Below are positions 8,021 to 18,135 of a stretch of DNA of 64,000 nt, piece by piece. The notes below the pieces were generated by a model. That model had not been told where the DNA came from. It worked only from the letters and a program-made list of their open reading frames with translations, and made no database searches. This DNA comes from Sphingopyxis sp. PET50. GTDB taxonomy: Bacteria > Pseudomonadota > Alphaproteobacteria > Sphingomonadales > Sphingomonadaceae. The stretch is from the NCBI RefSeq assembly GCF_025244705.1, contig NZ_CP104207.1, positions 3,596,001 to 3,660,000 on the forward strand, given 5' to 3'. The position numbers and the translations under genes were made by a program. Numbering within the stretch: position 1 is the first letter of the stretch; the number at the start of each line of letters is the position of its first letter.

Positions 8021-10340
8021 TTAGTTGGTTCCGATCTCCGTCCGCAATTCCGCAATCAGCGTGGCCACTTTCGGCAATCGCTCCTCTTCCTCGTCCAGTA
8101 TCGCGTGGAACGCCCGGCGCTTGATCGCCACCAGTTCGTCGGCGGGCAGCGCCGCGTCGCCCGTGACGCTCGATGCCACGATGTCGATCAGCCGGTCGGC
8201 GCCATGGAGCCGGCCCCAAAGATAGTCATTCTCGCGATAGGCGCGGCTGAAGAAGGCGCCGAAGCTGTTGAACTCGATGCCCTTGAGCATCGCGGCCGCG
8301 CCGCCGGTGCGGATCGCGGTCGCGTCCGAGGGCGAGATGCGGTCGATCTTGATCGGGTCGAACTCGTCGAACCCCTCGCCCTGCAACAGCGGCAAGGTCG
8401 CGATGTCGTAGAAGGGATAGCCGAGATAGGCGAGCAGCAGCGCGCGCCGGTCATCCTTCGGCAAGGCGCCCAGCCCCTCGGCGATCAGCGCGTCGGCGGC
8501 GGCGTCGGCACCGATCAGGTCGCGGCGCGCGGCGATCGCGTCGATCCATTGCCCGGGGTCGGCGTCGGCCGGCACGTCGAGGTCGGCGAACCAGCTGTCG
8601 CCCTCGCGTTCGAGATAGAGGCCGAGCGCCGCGTAGATGGTGTCGCGCATCGCGTCGCACGCCGGGTCGCGCGCGTCGCGCTTCGCCTCGACCACGCGGT
8701 CGAGCTCGCGCGCGAGGAAGCGCAGGCGGCGGACGCGAAAGCCGAGGTCGTGGGTGCGGAAAAAGGTCACCGCGTCGCCGCTCGCCCCCGCGCCGCGCCG
8801 GCTCGAAATACGGTCGAGCCCGCGCGCGCGCACCTCGTCCCAGAGGTGCTGGCGGCGAATGCTGCGGTGGATGTCGCCCTCGGGCGGGGCGAGGCGGTCG
8901 ACGATGGCGACCAGCTCCTCGACCATCGCCGACAATTTGAGATGGCCATAGGGCGAGAAAGCGAAGCCCGCGCGTTCGGCGGCCTGGTCCTGCGCTTTCG
9001 CCCGCCATTTCTGGAGCCGGGCGGTGGTCGGCGTGTCGAGGAAGAAGGTGGTGCCGAACAGCGCCGCGACCTGTTCCTCGACCTCGACCTTCATCGCGTC
9101 GACGATAAGCTGCATCCGGCGGATGCGGCGCGACATGCCCTCGATCGCCTCGACATTGTCACGGATCGGCTGTTCGCGCGGAATTTCGGACAGGGCGCCG
9201 AGGATCGTCGGCAGGAAACCGGGCAGGTGCGGGGCGTCGCCCCGATCCTTTTCGCCGGGCTTGCCGAAGCTGATCGCGCGATAATCGGGTTTCGGGTCGA
9301 TATAGATGAAGCGGCGGTCGATCTCGCGCCGCGCCGGGCGCTGCTTGAGCGCCGCGATCGCGGGGCGGAAGGGCGCGTTGGCGAGCACCGAGCCGTCGAT
9401 CAGCACCCGGTCGGCGGGATCGGTCTCGCCCCCCGCGGGGAGCTGCGCGCGGATGAAGGCGTCGCGGCCGGGCCAGGCGATCCCGCGCTGACCCAGCACC
9501 CGGTCGAGTTCGCGCAGCGTGAAGGGCGGGAAGGCGCCAGGAAAGCTCGCGGTTGCGCGCGCCGCGGCGGCGAGGCCCGGGACGTCGTCGAGCGCCTTTC
9601 CGGCACGGTCGTCCTCGCGAAAATGGAGGATCAGCCGATGCTCGTCCTCGACGACGCGCGGCGGGCTGTTGAGCGACAGCGATATGCGATGCCCGGCGAA
9701 ATCGGTGACCGAGACGAACAGGTCGACCGGCTGGCCGAGCGGGCACCAGCACAGGGCCGCGCGGCCCCCGGTCCATCGCGTCGAACGCGTCGAACAGCAG
9801 GTTCGAAAAGGTCTCGCCGCCGAAGGGGGGTTCGAACCAGCGCGCCCGCACGAAGCGCGACAACTTCGCGCGCACCTCGTCCTGCGCGGCCTCTCCCACG
9901 GTGCGGTCGATGACATTGCCGCGCTTCTTCATCATCCAGCCGGCGATCGGCACCGCCCAGAATTTGGTCGCCGCCGACAGCGGCCGCGCGTCGGGATCGA
10001 TCAGCCGGTCGACATCGGCATCGTCGAGCCACAGGTCGGTCAGCGGGTCGAGCGACTGGCCGGTGGCGAGCGCGCGCGCGAGGAAGATGCCATTGATCCC
10101 CCCCGCGCTCGCCCCCGCGACGATATCGGCGAGGACGCGGAGGCGGACATTGCCGCGCTCGGCGATGCGGCCCAGCAGGTCGCGGTAGACGGTGCCGACG
10201 CCGCTCAACGGGCCGCCGTCGTGAAAGGCCCGCGACGCCGCGGCGAGCCGCCACACCTCCTTGGTGATGCCGTGCATATAGACGGCGAGGCTGATGCCGC
10301 CGTAGCAAATCAGGGCGAAACGCAGTTCCTTTTCCCGCAT
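8021..10340 (-). CDS. Patatin-like phospholipase family protein, one frameshift
   Basis: The reconstructed protein has about 770 residues. The N-terminal patatin domain carries the oxyanion segment YGGISLAVYMHG, the nucleophile elbow GASAG (Ser78) and the dyad Asp in DGSVLANAPF. A long C-terminal region with a DUF3376-like layout follows. Patatins hydrolyse acyl esters of lipids; the substrate is unknown here. The frame breaks near 9738: one frame ends FDAMDRGPRGPVLVP and the other continues GQPVDLFVSVTDF. Removing one base (for example the A at 9738, a T on the coding strand) joins them as VPAGQPVDLF. There is no signal peptide. The gene stands alone between two repeats. Confidence 0.85.
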
Positions 10341-10426
10341 GGGCGCGGTGATAGCGCGGATTGTGGGGCGGCGTCACCCTTTGGCGGGGGTGATCTCAGC
10401 TTTGGGGGTGGGGAGCGGACCTTGCC

Positions 10427-10616
10427 GATCCTCCCCGGAACGGGGAGGGGGACCAGCGAAGCTGGTGGAGGGGCACAGGCGGTTTACCCTACCGGTGAGG
10501 TCGTGCTTGCGGCCGGTTGCCGGAAAACGGCGTTCTTTCGGTCCGGCGCCGCGTAAGCCTCCTGTGCCCCTCCACCACCCTTCGGGTGGTCCCCCTCCCC
10601 CGCTGGGGGAGGATCG
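10427..10616. repeat. Composite palindromic repeat, family C, copy 1
   Basis: The left half contains GATCCTCCCCGGAACGGGGA and GACCAGCGAAGCTGGTGGAG. The right half is its inverse, with CCTCCACCACCCTTCGGGTG and GGGGGAGGATC. About 75 nt of unique sequence lies between. Copies at 55598 and 56968 share both halves. It occupies half of the 381-nt gap between the patatin and TonB-receptor genes. Confidence 0.88.
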
Positions 10617-10677
10617 CGCATGACCGCTCCCACCCGAAACCCGCCCCGCCAGGCCCGCGTCCAAAACCCCTTGCATT

Positions 10678-10692
10678 TGCGAATGTGTCGCA
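10678..10692. promoter_or_regulatory. Candidate Fur-type operator upstream of the TonB receptor
   Basis: TGCGA-N5-TCGCA is a perfect 5-bp dyad 30 nt before the receptor start and resembles iron-regulated operators. The match is short and the assignment to Fur is inferred from the receptor/PepSY context. Confidence 0.35.
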
Positions 10693-10721
10693 CTAGCGGC
10701 ACAGCGCAACAGGAGTTGAGA

Positions 10722-12929
10722 ATGAATCGCAAATGGATCGTCGCGGCGCTGCTCTCGAGTGCGCTTTCCTTCCCCGCCTTCGCACAGGACAGCGCCCCCG
10801 CCGACGAGGAGAATGGCGAGGAGGCGATCGTCGTCACCGCCGCGCGCACGGTGCTGCCGCCCAATGCGCTGCCGCTGACGATCGACATCATCGGCAAGGA
10901 CAGCCTCGACCAGCAGATCGCGATTTCGGGATCGATCACCGATGCGGTGTCGAGCCTGACCCCCAGCTTCTCCCCCACGCGGCAGAAATTGTCGGGCGCG
11001 GGCGAGACGCTGCGCGGGCGGTCGCCGCTGTATGCGATCAACGGCATTCCCCAATCGACGCCGCTGCGCGACGGCAGCCGCGACGGCTTCACCATCGACG
11101 GTTTCTTCATCGACCGGGTCGAGCTGATCTACGGCTCGAACGCCTTGCAGGGGATCGGCGGCACCGGCGGCATCGTCAACCAGGTCACCGTCGGCGCGCC
11201 GCGTGAAGAGGGGCTGAGCGGCCGCGCGCTGCTGCAGGGCACCGCCGACAACGGGTTCAGCAAGGACGGGATCGGCGGCAAGATCGCGGGCCTCGTCCAA
11301 TATCGCGCCGGGCGCTTCGACGCGACCGTCGGCGCGGCCTTCGAAAAGCGCGGCGCCTTTTACGACGGGCAGGGGCGCCGCATCGGCCTCAACCTGACGC
11401 AGGGCGAGACGCAGGATTCGAACACGCTCTCGCTCTTTGCGCGGCTCGGCTACGAATTGTCGGATTCGGCGCGGCTCGACCTGATTGCCAGCCGTTTCGA
11501 GCTGAAGGGCGACGGCGACTATATCGCGCTTGCCGGCAACCGCGTGACCGGCGTGCCGACCAGTGCGGTGCGCGGCAACCCGCCGGGCGAATCGGCGCAG
11601 AACCGCACCGAAAGCGTCGCCCTGTCGCTGACCGACACCGATCTGGGCGGCGGCAATTTCGTCAGCCAGATCTTCTTCAACCGCAGCCGCGACACCTTCG
11701 GCGGCGAGGTCGCGGTGCAGGCGACCTTCCAGGACCCCGCGCTCGCACCGGTGGGCACCCTGTTCGACCAGTCGCAGAATCGCAGCCGCAAGCTGGGCGC
11801 CAAGGTCAGCTATGAGCGCGGCCTCCCCGGCTTCGAGGATCTGACGCTGACGATCGGCTTCGATGCGCTGGTCGACCGGACCGAACAGGCGCTGATCGCA
11901 ACGGGCCGCGTCTGGGTGCCGCCGAGCGATTTCCGCAGCCTCGCGCCCTTCGGCCAGGCGAACCTCAAATTGTTCGATGGGCTCGTGCGCCTTGCCGGCG
12001 GGGTGCGCTGGGAGAATGTCCAGATCAAGATCGACGATTTCCGCACCCTCGCCTCGACCACCTTCGTCGCCTGTTCGGCGACGGTCACGACCAATTGCGG
12101 GGTATCGACCTATGGCGGCGTCGATGTCGCCGACGGCAAGCCGAAGTTCGACGACCTGCTGATCAACGGCGGCGTGATCGTCGAGCCGTGGGACGGCATC
12201 CGCGCCTATGCCAGCTATGCCGAGGGCTTCACCGTTCCCGACATCGGCCGCATCACCCGCGCGGTGAAGGACACCGGCATCGACATCGACAATTTCCTCG
12301 ATATCTCGCCGATCGTGTCGAACAACCGCGAGATCGGCCTTGAGGTGAAGCGCGGACCGCTCGACGCGAGCGCGACCTATTTCTGGTCGTCGAGCGACAA
12401 GGGGCAGTTGCTGATCGCGCGTCCCGACCGCATCTTCGACGTCCAGCGCCAGCGCGTCGAGATCGAGGGGCTCGAGGTCAACCTGCGCGTCGCGCTGCCG
12501 GTCGACGGGCTGAAGCTCGGCGTCGGCTATGCGCATATCCAGGGCAAATATGACAGCGACAGCGCCAACCCCGACGGGATCGTCGACACCGACCTCGACG
12601 GCACCAACATCTCGCCCGACCGGCTGAACCTCAACGCGAGCTACAACAAGGGGCCGATCTCGGCGCTGGTGCAGACGCAGGTCTTCCTGTCGCGGGCGTA
12701 TCACGGCAAGGCGAACCCCGACCCGCGCAACAATTTCGGCGGCTATACGATCACCGATGCGAGCCTGCGCTACGAGACGGGGATCGGCGGGCTGAGCCTT
12801 TCCGTCCAGAATCTGTTCGACAAATTCTACATCGACTATTCGAGCGACACGCGGCTGCCGACCGACAATCTCGCCTTTTTCGCGGGACGCGGGCGGACCT
12901 TCACGCTGGGGTGGGATTACCGATTCTGA
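10722..12929 (+). CDS. TonB-dependent (siderophore-type) outer-membrane receptor
   Basis: The 735-residue protein has a signal peptide (cut after PAFA, about residue 21) and a TonB-box-like segment (EAIVVTAAR). The plug domain includes LRGRSPLYAINGIPQSTPLRDG and VELIYGSNALQGIGGTGGIVN. A 22-strand barrel follows and ends in the C-terminal aromatic signature FTLGWDYRF. It should import a ferric chelate across the outer membrane using TonB energy. The start at 10722 has AGGAG 6 nt upstream; an in-frame extension to 10620 would run into a repeat. A PepSY membrane protein follows downstream, a pairing usual for siderophore uptake. Confidence 0.93.
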   Translation: MNRKWIVAALLSSALSFPAFAQDSAPADEENGEEAIVVTAARTVLPPNALPLTIDIIGKDSLDQQIAISGSITDAVSSLTPSFSPTRQKLSGAGETLRGRSPLYAINGIPQSTPLRDGSRDGFTIDGFFIDRVELIYGSNALQGIGGTGGIVNQVTVGAPREEGLSGRALLQGTADNGFSKDGIGGKIAGLVQYRAGRFDATVGAAFEKRGAFYDGQGRRIGLNLTQGETQDSNTLSLFARLGYELSDSARLDLIASRFELKGDGDYIALAGNRVTGVPTSAVRGNPPGESAQNRTESVALSLTDTDLGGGNFVSQIFFNRSRDTFGGEVAVQATFQDPALAPVGTLFDQSQNRSRKLGAKVSYERGLPGFEDLTLTIGFDALVDRTEQALIATGRVWVPPSDFRSLAPFGQANLKLFDGLVRLAGGVRWENVQIKIDDFRTLASTTFVACSATVTTNCGVSTYGGVDVADGKPKFDDLLINGGVIVEPWDGIRAYASYAEGFTVPDIGRITRAVKDTGIDIDNFLDISPIVSNNREIGLEVKRGPLDASATYFWSSSDKGQLLIARPDRIFDVQRQRVEIEGLEVNLRVALPVDGLKLGVGYAHIQGKYDSDSANPDGIVDTDLDGTNISPDRLNLNASYNKGPISALVQTQVFLSRAYHGKANPDPRNNFGGYTITDASLRYETGIGGLSLSVQNLFDKFYIDYSSDTRLPTDNLAFFAGRGRTFTLGWDYRF

Positions 12930-12952
12930 TTATGCTTCCGCATGTCTCACTC

Positions 12953-13033
12953 CGTCATTGCGAGCGAAGCGAAGCGAAGCAATCCAGGGCGGGTTACGCC
13001 ACTCTGGATTGCTTCGCTTCGCTCGCAATGACG
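12953..13033. repeat. Palindromic intergenic repeat, family B, copy 3
   Basis: CGTCATTGCGAGCGAAGCGA and its inverse form the outer arms, with CAATCCAG and CTGGATTG inside. It separates the TonB receptor from the PepSY gene. Confidence 0.88.
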
Positions 13034-13054
13034 ATGCCTTGAGATGATAGCCGG

Positions 13055-14143
13055 ATGATGAAACTGCTCGACACGCTGCACCGCTGGACCGGCGGCCTGA
13101 TCGGGCTCGTGCTGGCGCTGATGGGGCTGTCGGGCACGATCCTGCTCCACGAGCATCTGTGGATCGGGGTGCCGGGAACGGGCGACCCGCTGCGCCGCGA
13201 CCTTTCCACCGTCGCGGCGGCGACCGAAAAGCTGATGGCGACGCCCAGCGCGCAGGGCATCATCTTTGCCGACGAGCGGTTCGGGCTGCACCAGCTGCGC
13301 ATCGGCAAGGAGGCGGGCGCCTATGCCAGCCAGTCGGGCGATATCGTCACCCGCTGGGCCAGCCAGTGGGAGCGGCCCGAGCTCTGGATCTTCGATTTCC
13401 ACCATCATCTTTTCGCGGGCGACAGCGGCGAATGGGTGATTGGCATCGCGGGCCTCGCCGGCCTATTCTTCGTGATTTCGGGCGTCATCCTGTGGTGGCG
13501 CACGCGAAAGACCTTCCGCTTCCGCCTGTGGCCGAAACGGATGAGCCGCCCCGCGATCGTCATGCAGCACCGCGACCTTGGCGTCATCGCGGCGCCGTTG
13601 CTGCTGATCTCGATCGTCACCGGCACGATGATGATCTTTCGCCCCTTCGCGATGATCATGGTCGCACCCTTCGGATCGCCCGCCGAAACCGCGAGGGCGC
13701 TCGAGCCGCCGAAATATAAGGGCGGGCCGCTCGCCGGGAAGCCCGGCTATACCGCGATGCTAGCCGAGGCGCGGCGCCGTTTCCCCGACGCCGAATTCCG
13801 CATCCTCAGCCTGCCGCGCAAGCCCGGCGACCCGATCAGCCTGCGCATGAAGCAGCCCGCCGAATGGCTGCCCAACGGGCGAACGACGCTGGCGTTCGAT
13901 GCGGCGACGGGCGAGGTGCTCGGGTCGCGCGACGCGCTCAAGCTGGCTTCGGGCGCGCAGGCGTTCAACATGGCCTTTCCCATCCACGCGTCGAAGGTCG
14001 GCGGCTGGGCGTGGCGCACCCTGCTGACGATCTCGGGCCTTGCGATGACGATGCTCGGCAGCTTCGCGGTCTGGAGCTTCTGGTTCAGGCGGCCGAAGCC
14101 GGTGAAGCGTCCCGCGAAGAAGGCGGCACTCGCGGCGTCATAA
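13055..14143 (+). CDS. PepSY-associated TM-helix membrane protein (putative ferric reductase type)
   Basis: The 362-residue protein has the family layout. A first helix follows LDTHRWTGGL-like sequence (LLDTLHRWTGGLIGLVLALMGL). A periplasmic PepSY domain, the FHHHLFAGDSGEWVIGIAGL helix and further helices follow, with C-terminal LLTISGLAMTMLGSFAVWSFW. Conserved His residues in the helices suit heme or metal binding. Family members are co-expressed with siderophore receptors and are thought to reduce or release iron in the periplasm (inference). The start could be 13055 or 13058. Confidence 0.87.
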   Translation: MMKLLDTLHRWTGGLIGLVLALMGLSGTILLHEHLWIGVPGTGDPLRRDLSTVAAATEKLMATPSAQGIIFADERFGLHQLRIGKEAGAYASQSGDIVTRWASQWERPELWIFDFHHHLFAGDSGEWVIGIAGLAGLFFVISGVILWWRTRKTFRFRLWPKRMSRPAIVMQHRDLGVIAAPLLLISIVTGTMMIFRPFAMIMVAPFGSPAETARALEPPKYKGGPLAGKPGYTAMLAEARRRFPDAEFRILSLPRKPGDPISLRMKQPAEWLPNGRTTLAFDAATGEVLGSRDALKLASGAQAFNMAFPIHASKVGGWAWRTLLTISGLAMTMLGSFAVWSFWFRRPKPVKRPAKKAALAAS

Positions 14144-14148
14144 AGCTC

Positions 14149-14335
14149 ACGCGGAGGTGCATAGGGCCTTCGCGGCCCGGTTTCAATGATTTCGCGCAGA
14201 GGACGCCGAGCGCGCAGAGAAGAAAAGGCGGCAAAGCCGCCATCATGCCCTCTTCTTCTCCGCGCCTCCGCGTGAACCAAAATCCTCCGCGCGTTCTACG
14301 CCTCTGCGCGCATTTTTCCTTCGCCGCTTTCCTAT
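14149..14335. repeat. Composite palindromic repeat, family G, copy 1
   Basis: The outer pair is CTCACGCGGAGG and CCTCCGCGTGAACC. The inner pair is CGCGCAGAGG and GCCTCTGCGCGC. A short hairpin GGCGGCAAAGCCGCC lies between them. Family G also appears at 30110 and, diverged, at 55513. It fills the gap between the PepSY gene and priA. Confidence 0.75.
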
Positions 14336-14365
14336 TATACGCGCGCGCCTATATCCTCCCCCGCC

Positions 14366-16534
14366 ATGACCCGCGCCCGTGTCCTCCTTATGACCGCCGC
14401 CCTCGGCCCGCTCGATTACCGGGTTCCCTACGGCATGGAGGCCGGGCTTGGCAGCGTCGTCGTCGCGCCGCTGGGCCCGCGCCGGCTGGGCGGGGTGATC
14501 TGGGAGGATGAAAGTTTCGGCGCGCCCGAACCGGTCGGCGACAATCGGCTGCGCAACCTGTTCGAGGTGGTGCCGGTGCCGCCGGTGCAGGCGCCGCTGC
14601 GCCGGCTGGTCGAATGGACGAGCGACTATTATCTCAGCCCGCCCGGCGCGGTGCTGCGCATGGTGCTGCCCGGCGTCGCCTTTGCCGACGCGCGGCGGCC
14701 GATCGTCGAATATCGCGCCACCGGCGCCCTGCCTGCAAGGATGACGCCGCAGCGCACGGTGGCGCTGGAGATGATTGGGCCGTCGCAGGGCACGGTGCGC
14801 GAACTCGCCGCGCTCGCCGAGGTCAGCGAAGCGGTGATCCGGGGTCTCGTCCAGACCGGCGCGCTGGAAGCGGTGACGGGGTCGGCCGACGCGCCCTATC
14901 CCGACCCCGCCCCGGGCTTCGCGCCGCCCGACCTGTCCGACGAACAGCGCGCCGCGGCGGCGCAGCTGGCCGAGGCGGTCGAGGCAGGGGTTTTCGAAAC
15001 GCTGCTGCTCGACGGAGTCACCGGGTCGGGCAAGACCGAAGTCTATATGGAGGCGATCGCCGCCGCCGTCCGCGCGGGAAAACAGGCGCTGGTGCTGCTC
15101 CCCGAGATCGCCCTCACCGAACCGATGCTGACGCGCTTCGCCGCGCGCTTCGGCTGCGAGCCGGTGGCGTGGCATTCGGGGCTGCGTTCGGCCGAGCGGC
15201 GCCGCGCCTGGCATGCGATCGCGGCGGGCGAGGCACGGATCGTCGTCGGGGCGCGCTCCGCGCTGTTCCTGCCCTATGCGAAGCTCGGCCTGATCGTCGT
15301 CGACGAGGCGCACGAGACGAGCTTCAAGCAGGAGGACGGCGTCCATTACCACGCGCGCGACGTCGCGGTGATGCGCGGGTCTTTCGAGGGGCTGCCGGTG
15401 GTGCTGGCGAGCGCGACCCCGGCGCTCGAAAGCCTCGCGCAGGTCGAGGCGGGGCGCTACCGCCATATCCGCCTGCCCGCGCGCTTCGGCGGCGCGACGC
15501 TGCCGGGGCTGGCGGCGATCGACATGCGGCACGACCCGCCCGACCGCGGCACCTGGCTCGCGCCGCCCCTGGTCGCGGCGCTCGCCGACCGGCTCCGCAA
15601 GGGCGAACAGAGCCTGCTGTTCCTCAACCGCCGGGGCTTCGCGCCGCTGACCTTGTGCCGCACGTGCGGGCACCGCATCCAGTGCCCGAACTGCACCGCC
15701 TGGATGGTCGAGCACCGGCTCGTCCACCGCCTCGCCTGCCATCATTGCGGCCATGTGATGCCGCCGCCGCGCCTCTGTCCCGAATGCGAGGACGAGGACA
15801 GCCTCGTCGCCTGCGGCCCCGGTGTCGAACGCGTCGCCGACGAGGTGGCGCTGCGTTTCCCCGACGCGCGCACCGCGATCGTCACGTCGGACACGCTGTG
15901 GTCGCCGGCGAAGGCGGCGGAGTTCGTCGGCAATGTCGAGGGCGGGCTGGTCGATATCATCATCGGGACGCAGCTCGTGACCAAAGGCTATCATTTTCCG
16001 AACCTGACCCTCGTCGGGGTGGTCGACGCCGACCTCGGCCTCGACGGCGGCGACCTGCGCGCCTCGGAGCGCACCTTTCAGCAGATCGCGCAGGTCGCCG
16101 GGCGCGCGGGGCGCGGGGTAAAGCCGGGCGAGGTGCTGATCCAGACGCGCGTACCCGAAGCGCCGGTGATGGCGGCGCTGGTCGGACAAGACCGCGACGG
16201 TTTCTACGCCGCCGAGGCCGCGGCACGGCGCCGGGCGGGCGCGCCTCCTTACGGCCGCTTCGCTGCGCTGATCATCTCTTCGGAAGATATCGAGGTCGCG
16301 CGCGCCGTCGCGCAGCGGCTGGGGGCGAAAGCGCCGGTTGCGGAAGGGCTCGCCGTCTATGGCCCCGCCCCCGCGCCGCTCGCGATGCTGCGCGGGCGCC
16401 ACCGTTTCCGCCTGCTGCTTCATGCCCCGCGCAGCTTCGACCTGCAGGGTACGATCCGCGAATGGGTCGGGCGTATCGACTGGCCGTCGAAGGCGCGGCT
16501 CGCGATCGACATCGACCCCTATAGTTTCGTCTGA
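14366..16534 (+). CDS. priA: Primosomal protein N' (PriA helicase)
   Basis: The 722-residue protein has an N-terminal 3'-OH-binding domain. The helicase core carries GVTGSGKTE near residue 219 and DEAH (VVDEAHETSFKQED) near 312. Eight Cys in four pairs (CRTCGHRIQCPNC, CHHCG, CPECE) bind two zinc ions at about residues 431-475. The later motifs GTQLVTKGYHFPNLTLVGVVDADLGL and QQIAQVAGRAGRG are also present. It restarts stalled replication forks. I see no strong ribosome-binding site. The gene is complete and not obviously in an operon. Confidence 0.97.
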   Translation: MTRARVLLMTAALGPLDYRVPYGMEAGLGSVVVAPLGPRRLGGVIWEDESFGAPEPVGDNRLRNLFEVVPVPPVQAPLRRLVEWTSDYYLSPPGAVLRMVLPGVAFADARRPIVEYRATGALPARMTPQRTVALEMIGPSQGTVRELAALAEVSEAVIRGLVQTGALEAVTGSADAPYPDPAPGFAPPDLSDEQRAAAAQLAEAVEAGVFETLLLDGVTGSGKTEVYMEAIAAAVRAGKQALVLLPEIALTEPMLTRFAARFGCEPVAWHSGLRSAERRRAWHAIAAGEARIVVGARSALFLPYAKLGLIVVDEAHETSFKQEDGVHYHARDVAVMRGSFEGLPVVLASATPALESLAQVEAGRYRHIRLPARFGGATLPGLAAIDMRHDPPDRGTWLAPPLVAALADRLRKGEQSLLFLNRRGFAPLTLCRTCGHRIQCPNCTAWMVEHRLVHRLACHHCGHVMPPPRLCPECEDEDSLVACGPGVERVADEVALRFPDARTAIVTSDTLWSPAKAAEFVGNVEGGLVDIIIGTQLVTKGYHFPNLTLVGVVDADLGLDGGDLRASERTFQQIAQVAGRAGRGVKPGEVLIQTRVPEAPVMAALVGQDRDGFYAAEAAARRRAGAPPYGRFAALIISSEDIEVARAVAQRLGAKAPVAEGLAVYGPAPAPLAMLRGRHRFRLLLHAPRSFDLQGTIREWVGRIDWPSKARLAIDIDPYSFV

Positions 16535-16603
16535 CGGGTCAGGACTTTACAGCGCAGCCACGGCTTGGCAGCATGGTCCGGCAGAATGGCTGGCCGGGGG
16601 GCG

Positions 16604-18132
16604 ATGATGCTGAAGATATGGGGGCTGGGCGCCGCAACCTTGCTGGCGCTTTGTACAGCGGGCACGGCGCGGGCCGAATGGCGCGAGGTCGAGACCGCGC
16701 ATTTCCGCATCTATAGCGAGGGCAAGGAAAAGGACGTCGTCCAATATGCCGAGCGGCTGGAGGCAGTCCATTATCTGATGAAGATCGCGACCGGCATGAA
16801 GGACGACAAGCCGGTCAACAAGGTCGACGTCTATTATGTCTATTCGGTCGACGAACTGCGCCGCGTGCTCGACGCCAAACCGAACAGCAGCGTCGCGGGC
16901 ATCTATATCCCGTCGATCCGCGGTTCGGCGGCGATCGTGCCGCGCAACAATGACGGCGGCAGCCTCGACCCGCAGGCGGTGCTGTTCCACGAATATGCCC
17001 ATCATTTCATGCTGCAATATCAGCCCGGCGCCTATCCGCCCTGGTATGTCGAAGGCTGGGCCGAGCTGATCTCGACCGCCTCGTTCGAGCGCAAGGGCAC
17101 GATCACCTTCGGCAAGGCGGCGAGCCATCGCCAGAACGAGCTCGAATATCTGCGCTGGATCCCGCTGCGCAGCCTGATCGGGCGCAGCAAGGAAGACCGC
17201 GACGTCATCAACCGCGACTATGGCTCCTATTATGGGCAGAGCTGGCTGCTCGCCCATTACCTGACGCTGGCCGACAAAAGGCCGGGGCAGCTGCGCGCCT
17301 ATCTGCTGGCCGTGCTGCGCGGCGCGAGCGACGAGGAAGCGTGGAAGGCGTTCGGCGACGTCGACGAACTCGAACGCGAGGTGCGGGCCTATCTGCGCGG
17401 GCGCAGCTTTCCCTACAAGGCGCCGCCGCTGCCGCCCGAGGTCATGGCGATCCAGTCATCGCGCGCGCTGCGGCCCGGCGAAGCGGCAATCATGGACGAG
17501 CGTATCGAAGCCTTGCACCAGAGGATGGACGAAAAGGAACGCGCCGACATTATCGCACGCGCCGAAGCCGAAGCCGCGCGGTTTCCGGACGATGCCGCGG
17601 TGCAACTGTTCCTCGCCGAACAATATGCCGATGCCGAGGATTGGCCGAAGTCCGCCGCAACCGCTGCGGCCGCGCGGTGGCGTTCGATCCCGCGCTCGCC
17701 CGCGCGCATCTCGCGCAGGGACTGGCACTGGCGCACGGCGAGGCGGCGGACGAGGACAAGGCGCGCGCCGCGCTCGACAGGGCGCTCGAACTCGCCCCGA
17801 ACGATCCCGCTGTCCTCTATGGCCAGTTCGAGGGCGCGGCGCGGCTTGGCAATGCGCCTGGCGGTGCGACTGTCGACCAGCTCATCCGCGCAAGCGACCT
17901 CGCGCCGCAGAATGACGGCATCCGCCTCGCGGCATCCGAGGCCTTGATCCGCAAGGGCGACCTCGGCGGTGCGCTGCGCCGGCTGATGCCGCTCGCCAGC
18001 GACCCGCATCCGAGCGGCGCCCAGCGCCGCGCGCAGCAACTCGTCGCCTGGCTGGCGAGCGGCGGCAGCGGCACACCGCCTTCGCCCGGACCCGACGGCA
18101 CCGACGACGCCGAAGAAACGGCCGGTGACTGA
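16604..18132 (+). CDS. Secreted gluzincin-like (DUF1570/peptidase MA) protein with TPR region, one frameshift
   Basis: The signal peptide (to ARA, about residue 24) is followed by a peptidase-MA-like domain with HEYAHH at about 129-134 and a downstream Glu in WYVEGWAEL, the gluzincin zinc layout. TPR-like helices make up the C-terminal third (AEQYADAEDWPKSA, DPALARAHLAQGLALAHGEA, ALELAPNDPAVLYGQFEG). The frame breaks near 17678: AATAAA runs into a wrong frame, and one added base restores VAFDPALARAHL. The end is GTDDAEETAGD. The start at 16604 (or 16607) gives a proper signal peptide; an upstream ATG at 16565 does not. The substrate is unknown. Confidence 0.78.
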
Positions 18133-18135
18133 GGC

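Noticed and set aside
10374..12704. 776-codon open frame antisense to the TonB receptor
   Set aside because: It starts inside the receptor gene on the wrong strand and ends in a repeat; no recognisable protein features.
14243..16423. 726-codon open frame antisense to priA
   Set aside because: Shadow of priA; no motif, and it continues into repeat sequence.
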